A stretch of 64,000 nucleotides of DNA, from the NCBI GenBank assembly GCA_036852015.1, contig JAANDG010000717.1, positions 1 through 64,000 of the forward strand. Direction: 5' to 3'. A program made the translations under genes and the position numbers. Each line of letters starts with the position of its first letter. Positions within the stretch are counted from its first letter, which is position 1. Positions 46,521 to 63,600 of this stretch are shown piece by piece. Source of the DNA: Pelodera strongyloides. Its lineage: Eukaryota; Nematoda; Chromadorea; Rhabditida; Rhabditidae. The notes below the pieces were generated by a model. The model did not search any database. It worked only from the letters and a program-made list of their open reading frames with translations, and had not been told where the DNA came from.

Positions 46521-47794
46521 TCGGACACCACTACTTTGCCAAAGGGATGTACTAACCAGTACGGAAAAACATTGACATGTAAAATAAACCTGAGTTGAAA
46601 CATTACCATATACAATATATAACCCCGCATCGTTTTCATGATTAGACCCTGGCCACCCAGGTTCAAAACAACAGTATCTCCCACTTTTTTCTAATGCATC
46701 CTAAACCTTTACGCATAACAATACATCACAAATCCACGATAATCTTCAATAAAAATTTATTTCTTCTTGCAAACGAACATAACAATATACGTACAATATT
46801 ACAATGATAATACTAATAGAAATCTGAACAAATTGTATCATAAACTCGATGTTCATAAAACTTACGCAATGTGTCGTCAATATTTACGGTACGGAGTCTG
46901 GGTAGAGAAATATTAGGTTTATCTAGACACATAACATCCCTAATAAGCACAAATATACTTAATAAGATAATATAACACAAATCGTAACAGTGACTCGTAA
47001 TACAAAGCGAGTTGAAAGGAAAACTGGGATCCACTTATTCTTATAATACTCACAATTTGAAGGAAAATGTGCGAAAGCACAATACAGAGGGGGCAACTAC
47101 ATTAAATAGGGCACAACGTAAGACTAAGACATAAAAGTACTAGCCACACAAATCATAACAACGCAACGCACAGGCAAAACTAACAACTAATGCTAGAAAC
47201 ACACTGAACTGCTTAGTCGAAAAAAAACTAGCCTCGGGAATCAGAAAAAGTAAATAGACACATAAAATACCAGAAAAGCAAAGCGATAACCTTACTAGTT
47301 AAGCAGAGTGAAAAAATATGTGTTACCTATCTCACGGAAAGTCTAGTAACCATACATACTATGCATAGGTAAGGGTATGTATTGTATATATTGTACATAC
47401 TTATATACACATGTATGTGCTGACAATCGCTCATAAAAAAAGGCATAAACAACTTAACCTCAAGTATCAAGACGTAGCAGATAAAACAACATTTCCAACT
47501 ATATTAAGAAAATAGGAAATGGAGGGAATAAGCATATACAAAATAAAAGGGATTGTTCTAAAACGACATTCTCAAAATAAAAATGCATTCCTAATGTTAA
47601 GTGAATAAAAAAGAAGGCAATGATATAAAGGGCAAAGCAGGCGTGAAAGAATAAAATCGGCAGAAACAATGTCAACCAAGAGTACTAACAATAAGGAGTC
47701 ACATAATTACAAGTTCACTTAGAAGAAATACATTTTCAAAGTTTATAAAATGAATCCACAATAAAAAAAATAAAATGAAAAAAAAATAATTAAT

Positions 47795-51206
<3,412 letters not shown>

Positions 51207-51267
51207 TTGTCCACTACATCCTTCAGCGAGACCACGACTAAACAAAGAATTCAGGGTGAAAACTGGA

Positions 51268-51322
51268 AAAAAGGGCTCTCGGATCAAACCGGAGCTATGT
51301 TAGCGCTATCGCGCTAACAAGG
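51268..51322 (-). other. two-hairpin sequence ending in T6, copy B
   Basis: On the minus strand TGTTAGCGCGATAGCGCTAA is a perfect hairpin with GATA loop. Then CTCCGG...CCGAG and GAGCCC with six Ts follow, ending in CCAG. It lies about 62 bases upstream of the PTGR2-like start codon and is the inverse partner of 45599-45652. It may belong to the promoter or leader of that gene. Confidence 0.55.
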
Positions 51323-54161
51323 GATATATATTACGTGTTTGTGTTTAGGTTACATCGTTATATACGTGTTTGTTTGACCATAATGAGATTGAGTAAACAT
51401 AAATAAAAAAGGCCATGATGCGTAAATGCATCATGGCCCATTAACTTGCTTGCATTCCACCACATTACACATACAATACTTAATATTATTTTAACACGAA
51501 CTAAAGTAAAGGAAAAGATACCTCTGTAGTGAGGAAAGCATATCACAACTGAGAAAGAGACGCTTGAGAATAGCGACCACCAGTGACTGCCGACCCACCA
51601 ATTCACTCTTGTTGGCACAGTAATCCGTTGTCTTGACTTACTTCTGACTTCTGAAACGAGAAACACAAAATTACTGAGAAAATACGATAGCTGGTACGCA
51701 TAAAAGAATATCCAATCTCCATCAAAAGTAACAATAAACAACGATTCCATCATTCAATTCACATATTTTACAAATGTGGAAAAGGAAATAGCTAACGAAA
51801 ATTGATAGCAAGTGCAAAGTCAAAGCAAACGAAATCAAATGACACTGATCTGTCTCGCATCTCTCTCTCTCTCGTCTCTCTCTCTTTCTCTCTCTCTCTC
51901 TCTCGTCTCTCTGTGACAATAAAATGACCAAGGACATTCAGTTATACGCTATCAATATGCAAATAGAAGCAAGGACAGCAAAGGGCAAAATGCAAAGTTT
52001 AAAAGTCCACAGATTGGCAGACAGAATGAAGAAGCTAGCTCTAGCTAGCGATTTATCAATTATCCATGCAGCTCAGATCGGGAGAACTAAAAAAAGCTAG
52101 GTTTCCGTTCCGTTAGAATAATTTAAAGGAATTTGGAACACATAATGTCGACGTAGTTCGAAATAATAATAAAATTTGAACAAAACTAGGACAACAGTAA
52201 GTAAAGTGAAGACAACAAAACGTAGGTAACATAGTTATCGTTATCGTCATTGTGTTGGATGGGAGTTGGTTTAAAAATAGTAGTAAGTGTAAGCTGCTGA
52301 CTGCCGGTTGCATCCCCTCGACTACAGACAAGACACAATTAAATAAAGCACAGCTTGACAAGAATACATACAAATACAACCAATAGTAGTTAGTAGTGAC
52401 AATACGGAGGCAACTTCCGATAGGGAAAGCGCAACTGTGCACAACAGAGAAAATATGTAGTCATATTTCCCTTCTTCTTATCTCATCGCCAGTCACAGCG
52501 TACGAGCGACGTAGCTTTTCCATAAAAACTCCCAAAATATCTACATTTAACAAACTAGAATCAAAAAGATTCAAAGTACAAACAAACAAGAAAAAGATGC
52601 CAATTCCATTTGAACCTGTCACTGTCATTATAGTGTATCAGTTTTGATCTGAGATCTGATCATGAACATGACGGAAGTACGATTCAAAATCAAAGCCCAG
52701 CCCATGAGAAATAGTAAAGACGATTGACAGAGAGAGAGAGTTCTCTGTATATTTCTTTCTTTCTCTCTACCTCTCCTTCCCCCTCTCTCTTCTCCTGCTC
52801 TATCTCTTCCCCTTCCAGCTCTCTGGCAACCAAAAAGAGAGAAAAGAGAAAGAGTGAATCCGGAAACATACTCTGGAAAAAAAGCACAAAAAAGGATGAA
52901 ACACAGTCGCATTTTGATTGAAACGAGATCAAACAACCAATAAATACAAACAGTCACATACAGACAGATACCGACATAAGAAAAGGGAAAAATACATGCA
53001 AACGAAAAATTACACAAAAGTTAGCCATTATTATACAACGAAATAAGTAATGCTATGCTACACTTCTACACGAAGTGTCCAAATCGACTCATCGACCAAC
53101 CTTACTCAGACAATACTGAATTTTATAAATAATGCACAAAAAGTTGGCAATGAAACGCAAAGTACTTAGAATTCCCCTTCCCCAGAACGAGCAGAACTAG
53201 ATAAATTGCGAGAAGGTGAATAGATCACATGGTCTACTACGGAGAATGAGGAGAGACGTCACAGAAGTAACTGCGTCGTGGGAAATTGGGAAACAAACAT
53301 AGAAGAGAAAGCTGTACAACTGGCGAACTGGCTATAGGAAAGTCACAATAAAAGAGTACTGAGTATTAACGAATGATCATTCTCTTCCATATTTTTAGTT
53401 ACTTTAACAAATAATAAATGGCGACTGGCAATTAAAAAATACATATATATTTAAATAGCAGCAACCTAACCAGATAAATACTGCATCCTAAGCTAAGCCA
53501 TAGAAAATCTCAGCAATTGACTAGTAGGCAGTGAGCGAATGGGATAGACTGCTGGCGTAGACAAATGATAGATGATAGAAACTATCGAGCGGTCGTTCAG
53601 AAAAAAAAACAGCACACAAGGTAACCCATCGCCCAGTCACATGTTAGATTAAAGAGTAATACGCCGAGAGCCGAGATACAAAACGACTACGTGTGACGTG
53701 CAACAGAATACAGCACAAATACATTCCTTCATCCTTCCTTATATTTTATATTTTAAATCAATAACAGAAAAATCGAGAAATTGCTCGACTGATTCCACCA
53801 CTTCATAGAACAGTCGAAGGTGGCAGAGGTGACAACTTGTCAACACACAACAAAACAAAGATGGATCAATTCGCTACTGTGTTTACAAATTACTTATATT
53901 TTATTACGGTCGAACATGTCGAAACGAAACTGATAAACTCTAATTGAAACAAAAACCGTGTTTACGTTTGCAATTAAAATCGCATTTAACATGAATAGTA
54001 ACAAGCTACCCTCCCTCGTGACGTGCAAGGCCAGAGTGCAAAGAACGAACTAGTCGCAAACGAGGAAAAAGAGATAAGAAATGAGGCTGAGAGGAAAATC
54101 ATTACTGCTACGCAACATGAATTGAAACTATGAAACACACGATAGGACTAAAGTATTGTTG

Positions 54162-54522
54162 AGTAAAGTTTCTTGTGAGCTTTCGATTCCAACCACAAAA
54201 CAAATGCGTTTAACACATTTTTATTTGCCAACGTTTCGGTTTACACCATCCTCAGGGCAGATTTAATTACCTACAAAGCACATATATATACAGTAACACA
54301 ATTGGACCATAAACATAACATGACTCAATACTGTTATGTTATGTACAATACAGTATTGAGTCATGTTATGTTTATGGTCCAATTGTGTTACTGTATATAT
54401 ATGTGCTTTGTAGGTAATTAAATCTGCCCTGAGGATGGTGTAAACCGAAACGTTGGCAAATAAAAATGTGTTAAACGCATTTGTTTTGTGGTTGGAATCG
54501 AAAGCTCACAAGAAACTTTACT
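54162..54522. mobile_element. 361-bp foldback with Penelope-like motif and 14-bp flanking repeats
   Basis: AGTAAAGTTTCTTGTGAGC at the left pairs with its inverse at the right. The arms match almost base for base for about 170 bases, meeting at a TGTTATGTTATG centre. Each arm holds CTGAGGATGGTGTAAACCG then AAACGTTGGC. The 14-base sequence CTAAAGTATTGTTG stands directly before the element and again at 54570-54583, with 47 unrelated bases between the right arm and the second copy. Confidence 0.75.
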
Positions 54523-55815
54523 CATACTACTATCTTTCCAACTTATTCATGGAGCGTGCAAATATACACCTAAAGTATTGTTGCTCGGAGCATCGGTACG
54601 TACAAAAAAAACCAGTACGCGTTACGCTCACTGCCTTCTGACAAGAAACTAAGCCGCCACCAGAGGCATCCGCATCCGCCAACCGGGCAAGGTAACCGCA
54701 CAAAAAAAAGAAGCCATTGGGAAGGTCACACATGGAAAATTCACGTTCACCACAACGCGAAAGCAAATACTTATGTTCTGTAGAACAATATTAAAACAGG
54801 GAAGTGAGTCCTTTACTATCGTCTTAACAAATGCGTCTTATAAGGGAACGCATTATCTTAATTTAAGAAAAATAAACAACTTTAGGATCAGGGTATAAAT
54901 TACGTGCGTAAATGGAGGTGATTGGAGGTGGCTTCCTTAGCTTAGGCTTATGGTTCGTGCTTGTTTCAACGCACCAACTTATACCCCTGTTTTGTTTAGC
55001 CAAAGACTGACGTATATTCATTCAAAGTGTAAGGAACACACAAGGATTGAGAAATCAATAAGCCTGCGATCTGCGATGACGTCATCGAATTGATCGAATA
55101 ACGAATGACACAACATCAACAACGAACTGGAAAGAAACGCGAGGAAAACAAAGATGTTATGTTGATCAGCAGATTCCACGAAATGAAATGTAAATGACCT
55201 GATGTTCAATTATCGATATATGATGTATGACGAAATGTATTCACGGCGGAATAAAACTAATATAAACATTCCGTGCAGCCCCACAAGCATGCCATCACCG
55301 GAAACAATTTATAACGGATAGAAAAATATGCAGACTAAACTAATACTAAACAAAAGAAAAAGAGAAACTACTGCGACCGCAGACAGCGGATCTGGGTGGG
55401 ACCCAACTACATAACTGACCTAACATTTACCACTAAGCATTTTTAGTGTGTGTGAATTCATATGTCACATTTGTCTGGGCCTGGCCGCCTGGCCTGGCAA
55501 GGAGTATTTATTTTTCCGTGATGTGATAAGTCGTACTGTCGTACAGACGGGCAAGCGCGCGGAGCGCAGGATACGTATCAATACTAAAAAAAACAGCACA
55601 AACAGGCAAAAAATGGAAAAGGCATTCCCTGCCGCTGTGGCGCTGTCATCAATTTCTCTGTCACACATTCTCTCACTCACTCTTCTTTCTCTGTTTATCG
55701 GCAGTACTCCAGTGTTCTCAACATTCGCAACATCAACCAATTTCCACAATGAATAACACACGCAATAATCGATCGATTATTCCAACATGTGTAGATTGCT
55801 TTGCTAGATGCAACA

Positions 55816-55820
<5 letters not shown>

Positions 55821-55850
<30 letters not shown>
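55821..55850 (+). repeat. uninterrupted run of 30 guanines
   Basis: Thirty G residues in a row, between TTTTA and AATAGG. Such monoG/C tracts are known in nematode genomes and can form G-quadruplexes. Confidence 0.95.
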
Positions 55851-55851
<1 letters not shown>

Positions 55852-56661
55852 ATAGGAAGGAACGTCACAGGGGTGAGGTCACAGGGGTGAGGCTGTCAAA
55901 AAGAGGACGTACATCGAATCGATAAACAAGATTGTAGACATAGATCACTATCAAGAAAGATCAAAGTGGATAAATGATCATGAACGATAGATACCTCAGA
56001 AATTATATTTATTCAATTTTCCCGGCTTATCATACCCTCAATACCCTGTATATTGGTTGAATTTAAAGACAACCATACTGATACTGCACTGCGCTAATTC
56101 TATTAGGCAAGGTAGTCCGCTTGCAAAAAGCAAGAGTAACAAATTTATTTCTCATGGATTGATCGTGCTTACGTGCATGGCGCATTATCCATTCCCATTG
56201 TGGGAGCCGGAAGAGGTCATTTTGAGCGATAAACGGTGTATAGGCTGCTGACTCCTTTATTCACTATAACTGTGCTTGAATTTTCGAACCACAAAGAAGT
56301 AAAACTACGCACAAAGAACCCGAGCAACATCCGACAAAACTGACTGGAAAATTACATCAACACCAGAAACTAAAGTATGACATGTCGCCGCCACAATATG
56401 TCGGTAGTTAATACTCAATGACTGAAAATTTTCAGAAAATAATGAAACAAAGAACATAAAACTTGCAACAAAACTAAATTTCACAAAATGATTGCGAAAA
56501 AAAAATCGGCGCGAAAATCAAAAGTTCGTGCTTTTAGACTGTAGGTCGTGCATACACCACAGAATTCATTACTGTAACGTTTGCACAATTTTGATCGAAT
56601 TTCTAGAAAACGGGTGGTGTTGTTCCTTTTTTTGTTCTTTCTTCTCTTCTATCTCGCGCTC

Positions 56662-56832
56662 TTAAAGCGAAATGCTAGCCCCTTTGGAAAATTTGCATAT
56701 GATAAGCAAATCCTATGTATCCTATGCTAATTTTGCGCGATCGTCCACGGCAATCGCGCAAAATTAGCATAGGATACATAGGATTTGCTTATCATATGCT
56801 AATTTTCCAAAGAGGCTGGCATTTCGCTTTAA
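56662..56832. mobile_element. 171-bp MITE, TTAAAGCGAAATGCTAGCCC family, copy 2
   Basis: Same length as the element at 26619-26789, with only a handful of base differences, and the same TTAA ends and central GATCGTCCACGGCAATCG. Followed after 21 bases by a SINE. Confidence 0.9.
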
Positions 56833-56853
56833 AATTACTCCTTTATGAACCTA

Positions 56854-57184
56854 CGGGGCGTCGTGGCTCACTGGCAAAGTTCTCGTCTCTCACCCATACG
56901 ACCCGGGTTCGAATCCCGTCCAGTGCTACCATCTTGCAAACATGCCACGGCGTCGGGAATAAAGTTAAGGCGCTCCCCTTGCCTAGCCTTAGGACGGACC
57001 TTTCGCTCTGTATTATCTTCTGTGCCGTCTTCTACCGTCTACTTCACTCTATGGGACACATCGGCTAAGAGACACCGCCTTGAAATTGAGCTAAAAATCC
57101 CCGACTTCGAGAGCAAACGGGACACTGGATTCTACATGCTTGTCTATTTGTGATGATTGTATGTCTGAATAAAGTGGTATTCAC
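56854..57184 (+). mobile_element. tRNA-headed SINE (type 1), full length
   Basis: The head has A-box-like GTGGCTCACTGG and a perfect B box GGTTCGAATCC. The cloverleaf acceptor stem does not close, and a body of about 250 bases follows, ending GAATAAAGTGGTATTCAC. An open frame across it is fortuitous. It ends about 170 bases before the PRPF38B start codon. The deleted copy at 13402-13495 shares both ends. Confidence 0.8.
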
Positions 57185-57355
57185 ATTCCTGACAGTATTT
57201 AACGTTCAAGAATGACCTACCGTTTCGTTTTGCTTTATTCCCTCATGGTTGATCACATAGCACGTTCCTCTTCAGCAGCGTCTATAGTTTTTCTTCGCTT
57301 TCTTTTTCAATTAGTGTGCTAGTTTTGACAGTTTCAACCTAATTTTTTTTTAGAT

Positions 57356-60300
57356 ATGGCTTTGACGGATGAGATTTATGACGAGGAGTATGGGGAAGAA
57401 TCTGTTGAAGCAGTCCCGGATATGCAGGTATGTTGGCTGGTTATTGTATTGAATTTTTTTACTGTTTTAGTTACGGATTGGCGCAAGCATCAAGAAGGAC
57501 ATGTAATAACCTTCACGTTGTTCACCATAACCTTCACACTATTGTGAGCACATTGGTACTCAGTAAAGTGGTTTATTTTCTATTTTCAGAAAGTAACAAA
57601 GAAGAATAACATTCTGACGATCCATGGAAATGCCCATTCGATGAATCTCAACGCTCTAGTTCTGGAAAATGTTGTGCAAAGTTAGTCTTCTATTCTCGTT
57701 CGGTCTTTCGTATACACACTGACCGTCGCAAAAACCCTGCTTCAATGAGTACATCACCAAATTAAACCTAGCAAATATGTTGACTGGTCAAGGGTCTTGC
57801 TGCATTGCCATTGATCTCAAGTAGTCATTTTCTTGTCGAGTTTTATCCTTTTTTCTTTCAGGTCAGTATTACAAAAATCATCTCGCCGAATTGACCATGT
57901 TCCAGCAGATCGTTGATGAGGCTTTCTATAATGTTAGTTTTTTCGTTGATTGTTATTACATTACTAGGCATTACGGAATATTATGTTTTCATCGAAGCCC
58001 TGCATCCCAGTATTTAAACTGATTTTACACGTTTTTCTAAGGTTCGGCATCTGGAGCCATGGGAACGAGGTACCCGAAAGACACAAGGAATGACTGGAAT
58101 GTGTGGAGGAGTGAGCTTTTTCTAACTTTTTTTTGTTATTGTCAATTAACTGTAACAGAAAGCAGAAAAAAAGCATTTTGACCGGTTATGCCAACACCAT
58201 GTTGTACTAATTTCCTTCGTAAATATTACCCAAATTTTTTCGAAATCCACAGGTAAAAACTAGTTTCCTCTTATGCGTATTGTATAGTTCGTGTGCAGTT
58301 TTGCAAACTTCGATTATTTTGGTATATATCCTATCCTGACTCTCTGATATTTAGTAGATGGCTGTCATTGTATTTGTGGTTTAGGTTCGAGGTGTCGGTG
58401 CGGGTGGAATAGTGTCAACCGCCTTCTGTCTACTGTACAAGTTTCACACAATAAAGCTCACCAGGTACGGAGTAGACAGTAAGTTTAGGTGCTTCATCCG
58501 TAGTACAACATACGACGAAGAACTCGATGTTACCATTTTGATGTGTGTCGGTCTGTTAGCTTCAGTAGCTTCTCATTTTTATTATTTCAGAAAGCAGCTC
58601 ATATCGTTGATTAACAACCGACAGTCTCCTTACATTCGGGGATTGGGTTTTATGTACATTCGGTACACGCAACCACCTGCGGATCTCTGGTATTGGCTGG
58701 AGCCCTATTTTGTAAGTGTATTTATTTTGGGGAAAACATCGAGTCTCTGAAATAGTCTGAAATATGCATGACTCTATTTCACTGACTCTATTTCGGTGAA
58801 GCTCATATCTCATCCTTACGTGCATCACGGATGCGAGATATTGCTTACAGCTATCGTGACAGTTAGTCACAAATTAATTCACATTGTCATTGGTAGTTTT
58901 GTTCATTTGTTCTTATATTATCGTTGTAGTAGCTTTTATAATTTTCTTTAATTTAGGAAGATGAGGATCAGATCGACCCTCGTTCTGGAGGCGGTGATTT
59001 GATGTCGTTCGGCAATATGGTACGATTGATGCTGACTAAACTCGACTGGTACGGAACATTGTTCCCTCGAATCCCTGTACCCATTCAGGTATATCTTAAT
59101 GTATAATTTTTATTGATCCCTCTAGATTTGTTATTTTCATCGTTTTCATGTAGTTTTAGTGCAATTAACAAGTTTTCTAGTCTACTTTTATTTAATTACA
59201 AAGGGTCCCCCGGTGCTGTTTGAATGTTTCTCTTTCAGAAGCAAATCGAGGAAAATTTTGCGGAGAAACGCAGGCAAATGATGGAGCAAGAAGGGTAATA
59301 TTATAATTTAGATTCAATGCTGTTTTGTACGCTAAGTGTGGAACCTCCCTTGGTTGATAATTTTCGAACACTATTTTTAGGTAGAGGGTGCAATTTTATA
59401 ATAAAATTGCCAACCTATATTTTTTACATTTGTGATTACCAAACGCTCTTGTCGGTAGTAATATTGGTGGATACATTTAATAACTAATACATCATATTTG
59501 TTATAAAGTATGAATTACCCTTGCCTTGCACAGGTTACTTCCACCTGACCGTGACAGGGACCGTCACCGGGATAGTCGAGGAAGATCACACGACCGAGAA
59601 CGGGACAGCAGAAAGAGAACGACAGAGGACAAGGAGAAGAGTGAGCCCGTGGTTCCGGCCAAGAAGGTTTCTATTTTTACTTGTGCCTTTTTATTTTCTC
59701 TCTATCATCGGATATTATATCTCGACTCATTGAATTGTTTATTACGCTTCAGTTGAAACCTCGATGTGGCCATCACCTGAGGCATCATCACTGCAGAAAG
59801 CACCGCAAGGAATGCCCGGCCAAAGCTAAGGAGTTGGTTACTTTTCTTATTTCCTTAATTACTTTCCTTCTGGTTCCAAAGTGTTCCATTTCGGTCCAGC
59901 AAGCGAACGTCTATGTATTATTTCCTTTTTTTTGCATTTTGTTGCTCAAATATAAGTCCGATTTTCTAGGGCACGTGCCAAACGTGAGCGTGAAGAAGCT
60001 GAGAAAGAGATGGCAGAGACACTTCGCGAATCAGAAGCCACAAAATCTAAGAAGGGCGAGTCCGAGAGTACTCCTGCTGTAAGTTGAACTCTCCGCGCAC
60101 TGCATAATTCTTGTCTTTCTTCATATGACACATGCTTCGAGAATTCTACTTGCTTTTGTACTTTCGTCAACTAAATTAATTGGTTGTTATTATGTGTGTA
60201 TATTGTGGAAAACGGCGTATTGCGTCGTTTAAAATCATTCCATGATTGGTTAGTCCTAGTCAAAACATTCAGAACTTGCTATTGCTTTAGGAAAACAACG

Positions 60301-60485
60301 ACGGTGACAGCTGCACCACTAATGGAAAATCAGAAGAGGTGATTTCGGAAAAAAATATTTTCAGCTTTTAGTAATCATACGCATAAATTCCATAGTGTAC
60401 GCTTGTTTATTTGGTAGTCATGTTTGATTCTATTCTGTTTTCTATTCAGAACACGCTAAGGGAAGATACGGCAACAACTGAGTAA
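57356..60485 (+). CDS. PRPF38B: pre-mRNA-splicing factor 38B (PRP38 family)
   Basis: Thirteen in-phase exons: 57356-57427, 57590-57680, 57862-57932, 58042-58110, 58385-58464, 58591-58711, 58957-59088, 59239-59294, 59534-59666, 59753-59832, 59970-60078, 60291-60338, 60450-60485; 365 residues. The PRP38 domain spans about residues 30-215, with VRHLEPWERGTRKTQGMTGMC, GVGAGGIVSTAFCLLYK, SPYIRGLGFMYIRYTQP and LFPRIPVPIQ as the diagnostic PRPF38B stretches. An Arg/Asp/Ser-rich tail (DRDRDRHRDSRGRS) and a Glu/Lys-rich coiled segment follow. The protein should act in the nucleus in the spliceosome. The tail is much shorter than that of human PRPF38B. Exon 10 is best closed with donor GTTGGT at 59833; the stronger-looking site four bases on breaks the frame. 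A splice acceptor stands two bases before the ATG, suggesting a spliced leader. Confidence 0.95.
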
Positions 60486-60601
60486 ATTGATTTGTTCACA
60501 GGCACGGAAGAAGCTCCTAACGGAGAAAACATTGTCGATTATTTACTTATTTATGTTTTCTCTGTCATCCCTTTACTAGACGGTGGTGTTATTGCGCAGA
60601 A

Positions 60602-60607
60602 AATAAA
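60602..60607 (+). promoter_or_regulatory. polyadenylation signal of PRPF38B
   Basis: AATAAA 117 bases after the stop codon and about 90 bases before the satellite array begins. Confidence 0.7.
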
Positions 60608-60698
60608 CTTCTCGTACGATGTATAATTTTCTGAGATTCGTCATTCGGTTTTAATCATATCTTTCAATTTTTTCTTTATTCTCTAATCGCGTCACAGC

Positions 60699-63600
60699 TC
60701 GTCGAGCTTTTTTTTAACCCGTTCAGCATCTTGCCTTAGACTTTTCATGTAGAAAAACACTGTGGCAAGATTTTTAACTCGGTCAGCGTCTTGCCACATA
60801 CTAGAAAAACCCTGTGACAAGCTTTTGAGCTCGTTTTGAACTCGTTCAACGTCTTGCCATAGGGTTTTCGTGTAGAAAAACTCGTGGCAAGATTTTGGGC
60901 ACGTTTTTAACTTGTTCAGGGTCTTGCCACAGGCTTTTCGTGCAGAAAAACCCTGTGGCATGCGTTTGAGCTCGTTTTTAACTAGTCCAGCGTCTTGCCA
61001 CAGAGTAGAAAAACCCTGTGGCAAGCTTTTGAGCTCAACGTCGTTCAACGTCTTGCCACAGGGTTTTCAGAAAAACTCGTGGCAAGATTTTGGGCTCGTT
61101 TTTAAAAACTTGTTCAGGGCCTTGCCACAGGCTTTTCGTGCAGAAAAACCCTGTGGCATGCGTTTGAGCTCGTTTTTAACTAGTCCAGCGTCTTGCCACA
61201 GAGTAGAAAAACCCTGTGGCAAGCTTTTGAGCTCGTTTTGAACTCGTTCAACGTCTTGCCACAGGGTTTTCGTGTAGAAAAACTCGTGGCAAGATTTTGG
61301 GCTCGTTTTTAACTTGTTCAGGGCCTTGCCACAGGCTTTTCGTGCAGAAAAACCCTGTGGCATGCGTTTGAGCTCGTTTTTAACTAGTCCAGCGTCTTGC
61401 CACAGAGTAGAAAAACCCTGTGGCAAGCTTTTGAGCTCGTTTTGAACTCGTTCAACGTCTTGCCACAGGGTTTTCGTGTAGAAAAACCCTGTGGCAAGAT
61501 TTTGGGCTCCTTTTTAACTTGTTCAGCGTCTTGCCACAGGGTTTTCGTGTAGGAAAACCCTGTGGCAAGATTTTGGGCTCGTTTTTAACTTGTTCAGCGT
61601 CTTGCCACAGGCTTTTCGTGCAGAAAAACCCTGTGGCAAGCTTTTGAGCTCGTTTTTAACTAGTCCAGCGTCTTGCCACAGGCTTTCCGTGTAGAAAAAC
61701 CTAGTGGCAAGCTTTTGAGCTCGTTTTGAACTCGTTCAACGTCTTGCCACAGGCTTTTCGTGTAGAAAAACTCTGTGGCAAGCATTTGAGCTCGTTTTGA
61801 ACTCGTTCAACGTCTTGCCACAGAGTAGAAAAACCCTGTGGCAAGCTTTTGAGCTCGTTTTGAACTCGTTCAACGTCTTGCCACAGGGATTTCGTGTAGA
61901 AAAACCCTGTGGCAAGATTTTGGGCTCGTTTTTAACTTGTTCAACTCGTTTTGAACTCGTTCAACGTCTTGCCACAGAGTAGAAAAACCCTGTGGCAATC
62001 TTTTGGGCTCGTTTTTAACTAGTCCAGCGTCTTGCCACAGGCTTTCCGTGTAGAAAAACCTAGTGGCAAGCTTTTGAGCTCGTTTTGAACTCGTTCAACG
62101 TCTTGCCTCAGGGTTTTCGTGTAGGAAAACCCTGTGGCAAGATTTTGGGCTCGTTTTTAACTTGTTCAGCGTCTTGCCACAGGCTTTTCGTGCTGAAAAA
62201 CCCTGTGGCAAGCTTTTGAGCTCGTTTTTAACTAGTCCAGCGTCTTGCCACAGAGTAGAAAAACCCTGTGGCAAGCTTTTGAGCTCGTTTTGAACTCTTT
62301 CAACGTCTTGCCACAGGGTTTTCGTGTAGAAAAACCCTGTGGCAAGCCTTTGAGCCCGTTTTTAACTTGTTCAGCGTCTTGCCACAGGCTTTTCGTGTAG
62401 AAAAACCCTGTGGCAAGCTTTCGAGCTCGTTTTGAACTCGTTCAACGTCTTGCCACAGGGTTTTCGTGTAGAAAAACCCTGTGGCAAGATTTTGGGCTCG
62501 TTTTTAACTTGTTCAGCGTCTTGCCACAGGGTTTTCGTGTAGGAAAACCCTGTGGCAAGATTTTGGGCTCGTTTTTAACTTGTTCAGCGTCTTGTTACAG
62601 GCTTTTCGTGCAGAAAAACCCTGTGGCAAGCTTTTGAGCTCGTTTTTAACTAGTCCAGCGTCTTGCCACAGAGTAGAAAAACCCTGTGGCAAGCTTTTGA
62701 GCTCGTTTTGAACTCTTTCAACGTCTTGCCACAGGGTTTTCGTGTAGAAAAACCCTGTGGCAAGATTTTGGGCTCGTTTTTAAGTTGTTCAGCGTCTTCC
62801 CACAGGCTTTGCGTGCAGAAAAACCCTGTGGCAAGCTTTTGAGCTCGTTTTTAACTAGTCCAGCGTCTCGCCACAGAGTAGAAAAACCCTGTGGCATGCT
62901 TTTGAGCTCGTTTTGAACTCTTTCAACGTCTTGCCACAGGGTTTTCGTGTAGAAAACCCTGTGGCAAGATTTTGGGCTCGTTTTTAACTTGTTCAGCTTC
63001 TTGCCACAGGCTTTTCGTGCAGAAAAACCCTGTGGCAAGCTTTTGAGCTCGTTTTTAACTAGTTCAGCGTCTTGCCACAGAGTAGAAAAACCCTGTGGCA
63101 AGCTTTTGAGCTCGTTTTGAACTCGTTCAACGTCTTGCCACAGGGTTTTCGTGTAGAAAAACCCTGTGGCAAGATTTTGGGCTCGTTTTTAACTTGTTCA
63201 GCGTCTTGCCACAGGCTTTTCGTGTAGAAAAACCCTGTGGCAATCTTTTGAGCTCGTTTTGAACCCGTTCAACGTCTTGCCACAGGGTTTTCGTGTAGGA
63301 AAACCCCGTGGCAAGCTTTTGGGCTCGTTTTTAACTAGTCTAGCGTCTTGCCACAGGCTTTCCGTGTAGAAAAACCTAGTGGCAAGCTTTTGAGCTCGTT
63401 TTGAACTCGTTCACGTCTTGCCACAGGCTTTTCGTGTAGAAAAACCCTGTGGCAAGCTTTTTGAGCTGTTTTGAACTCGTTTTGCCACAGGTTTTTCTAG
63501 TAGAAAAAACCCTGTGGCAAGCTTTTGAGCTCGTTTTTTGAACGTCGTTCAACGTCTTGCCACAGGGTTTTCGTGTAGAAAACCCTGTGGCAAGATTTTT

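Larger units (their letters stand above)
51323..57355. other. 6-kb interval between divergent genes
   Basis: Separates the 5' ends of the PTGR2-like gene (minus) and the PRPF38B gene (plus). I see no exon chain or RNA gene. It contains CT/GA tracts (51858-51912, about 52725-52812), the foldback at 54162-54522, the G30 run, a MITE and a SINE. Promoters of both genes should lie at its ends. A 3' splice site at 57351-57353 stands two bases before the PRPF38B ATG. Confidence 0.5.

Noticed and set aside
55465..55756. Overlapping 98- and 102-codon open frames on opposite strands
   Set aside because: No splice sites, domain or conservation cue; probably chance in gene-free sequence.
56854..56930. 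Possible functional tRNA gene on the plus strand
   Set aside because: A and B boxes are present but the acceptor stem does not pair and a long body with its own tail follows, so it is a SINE.
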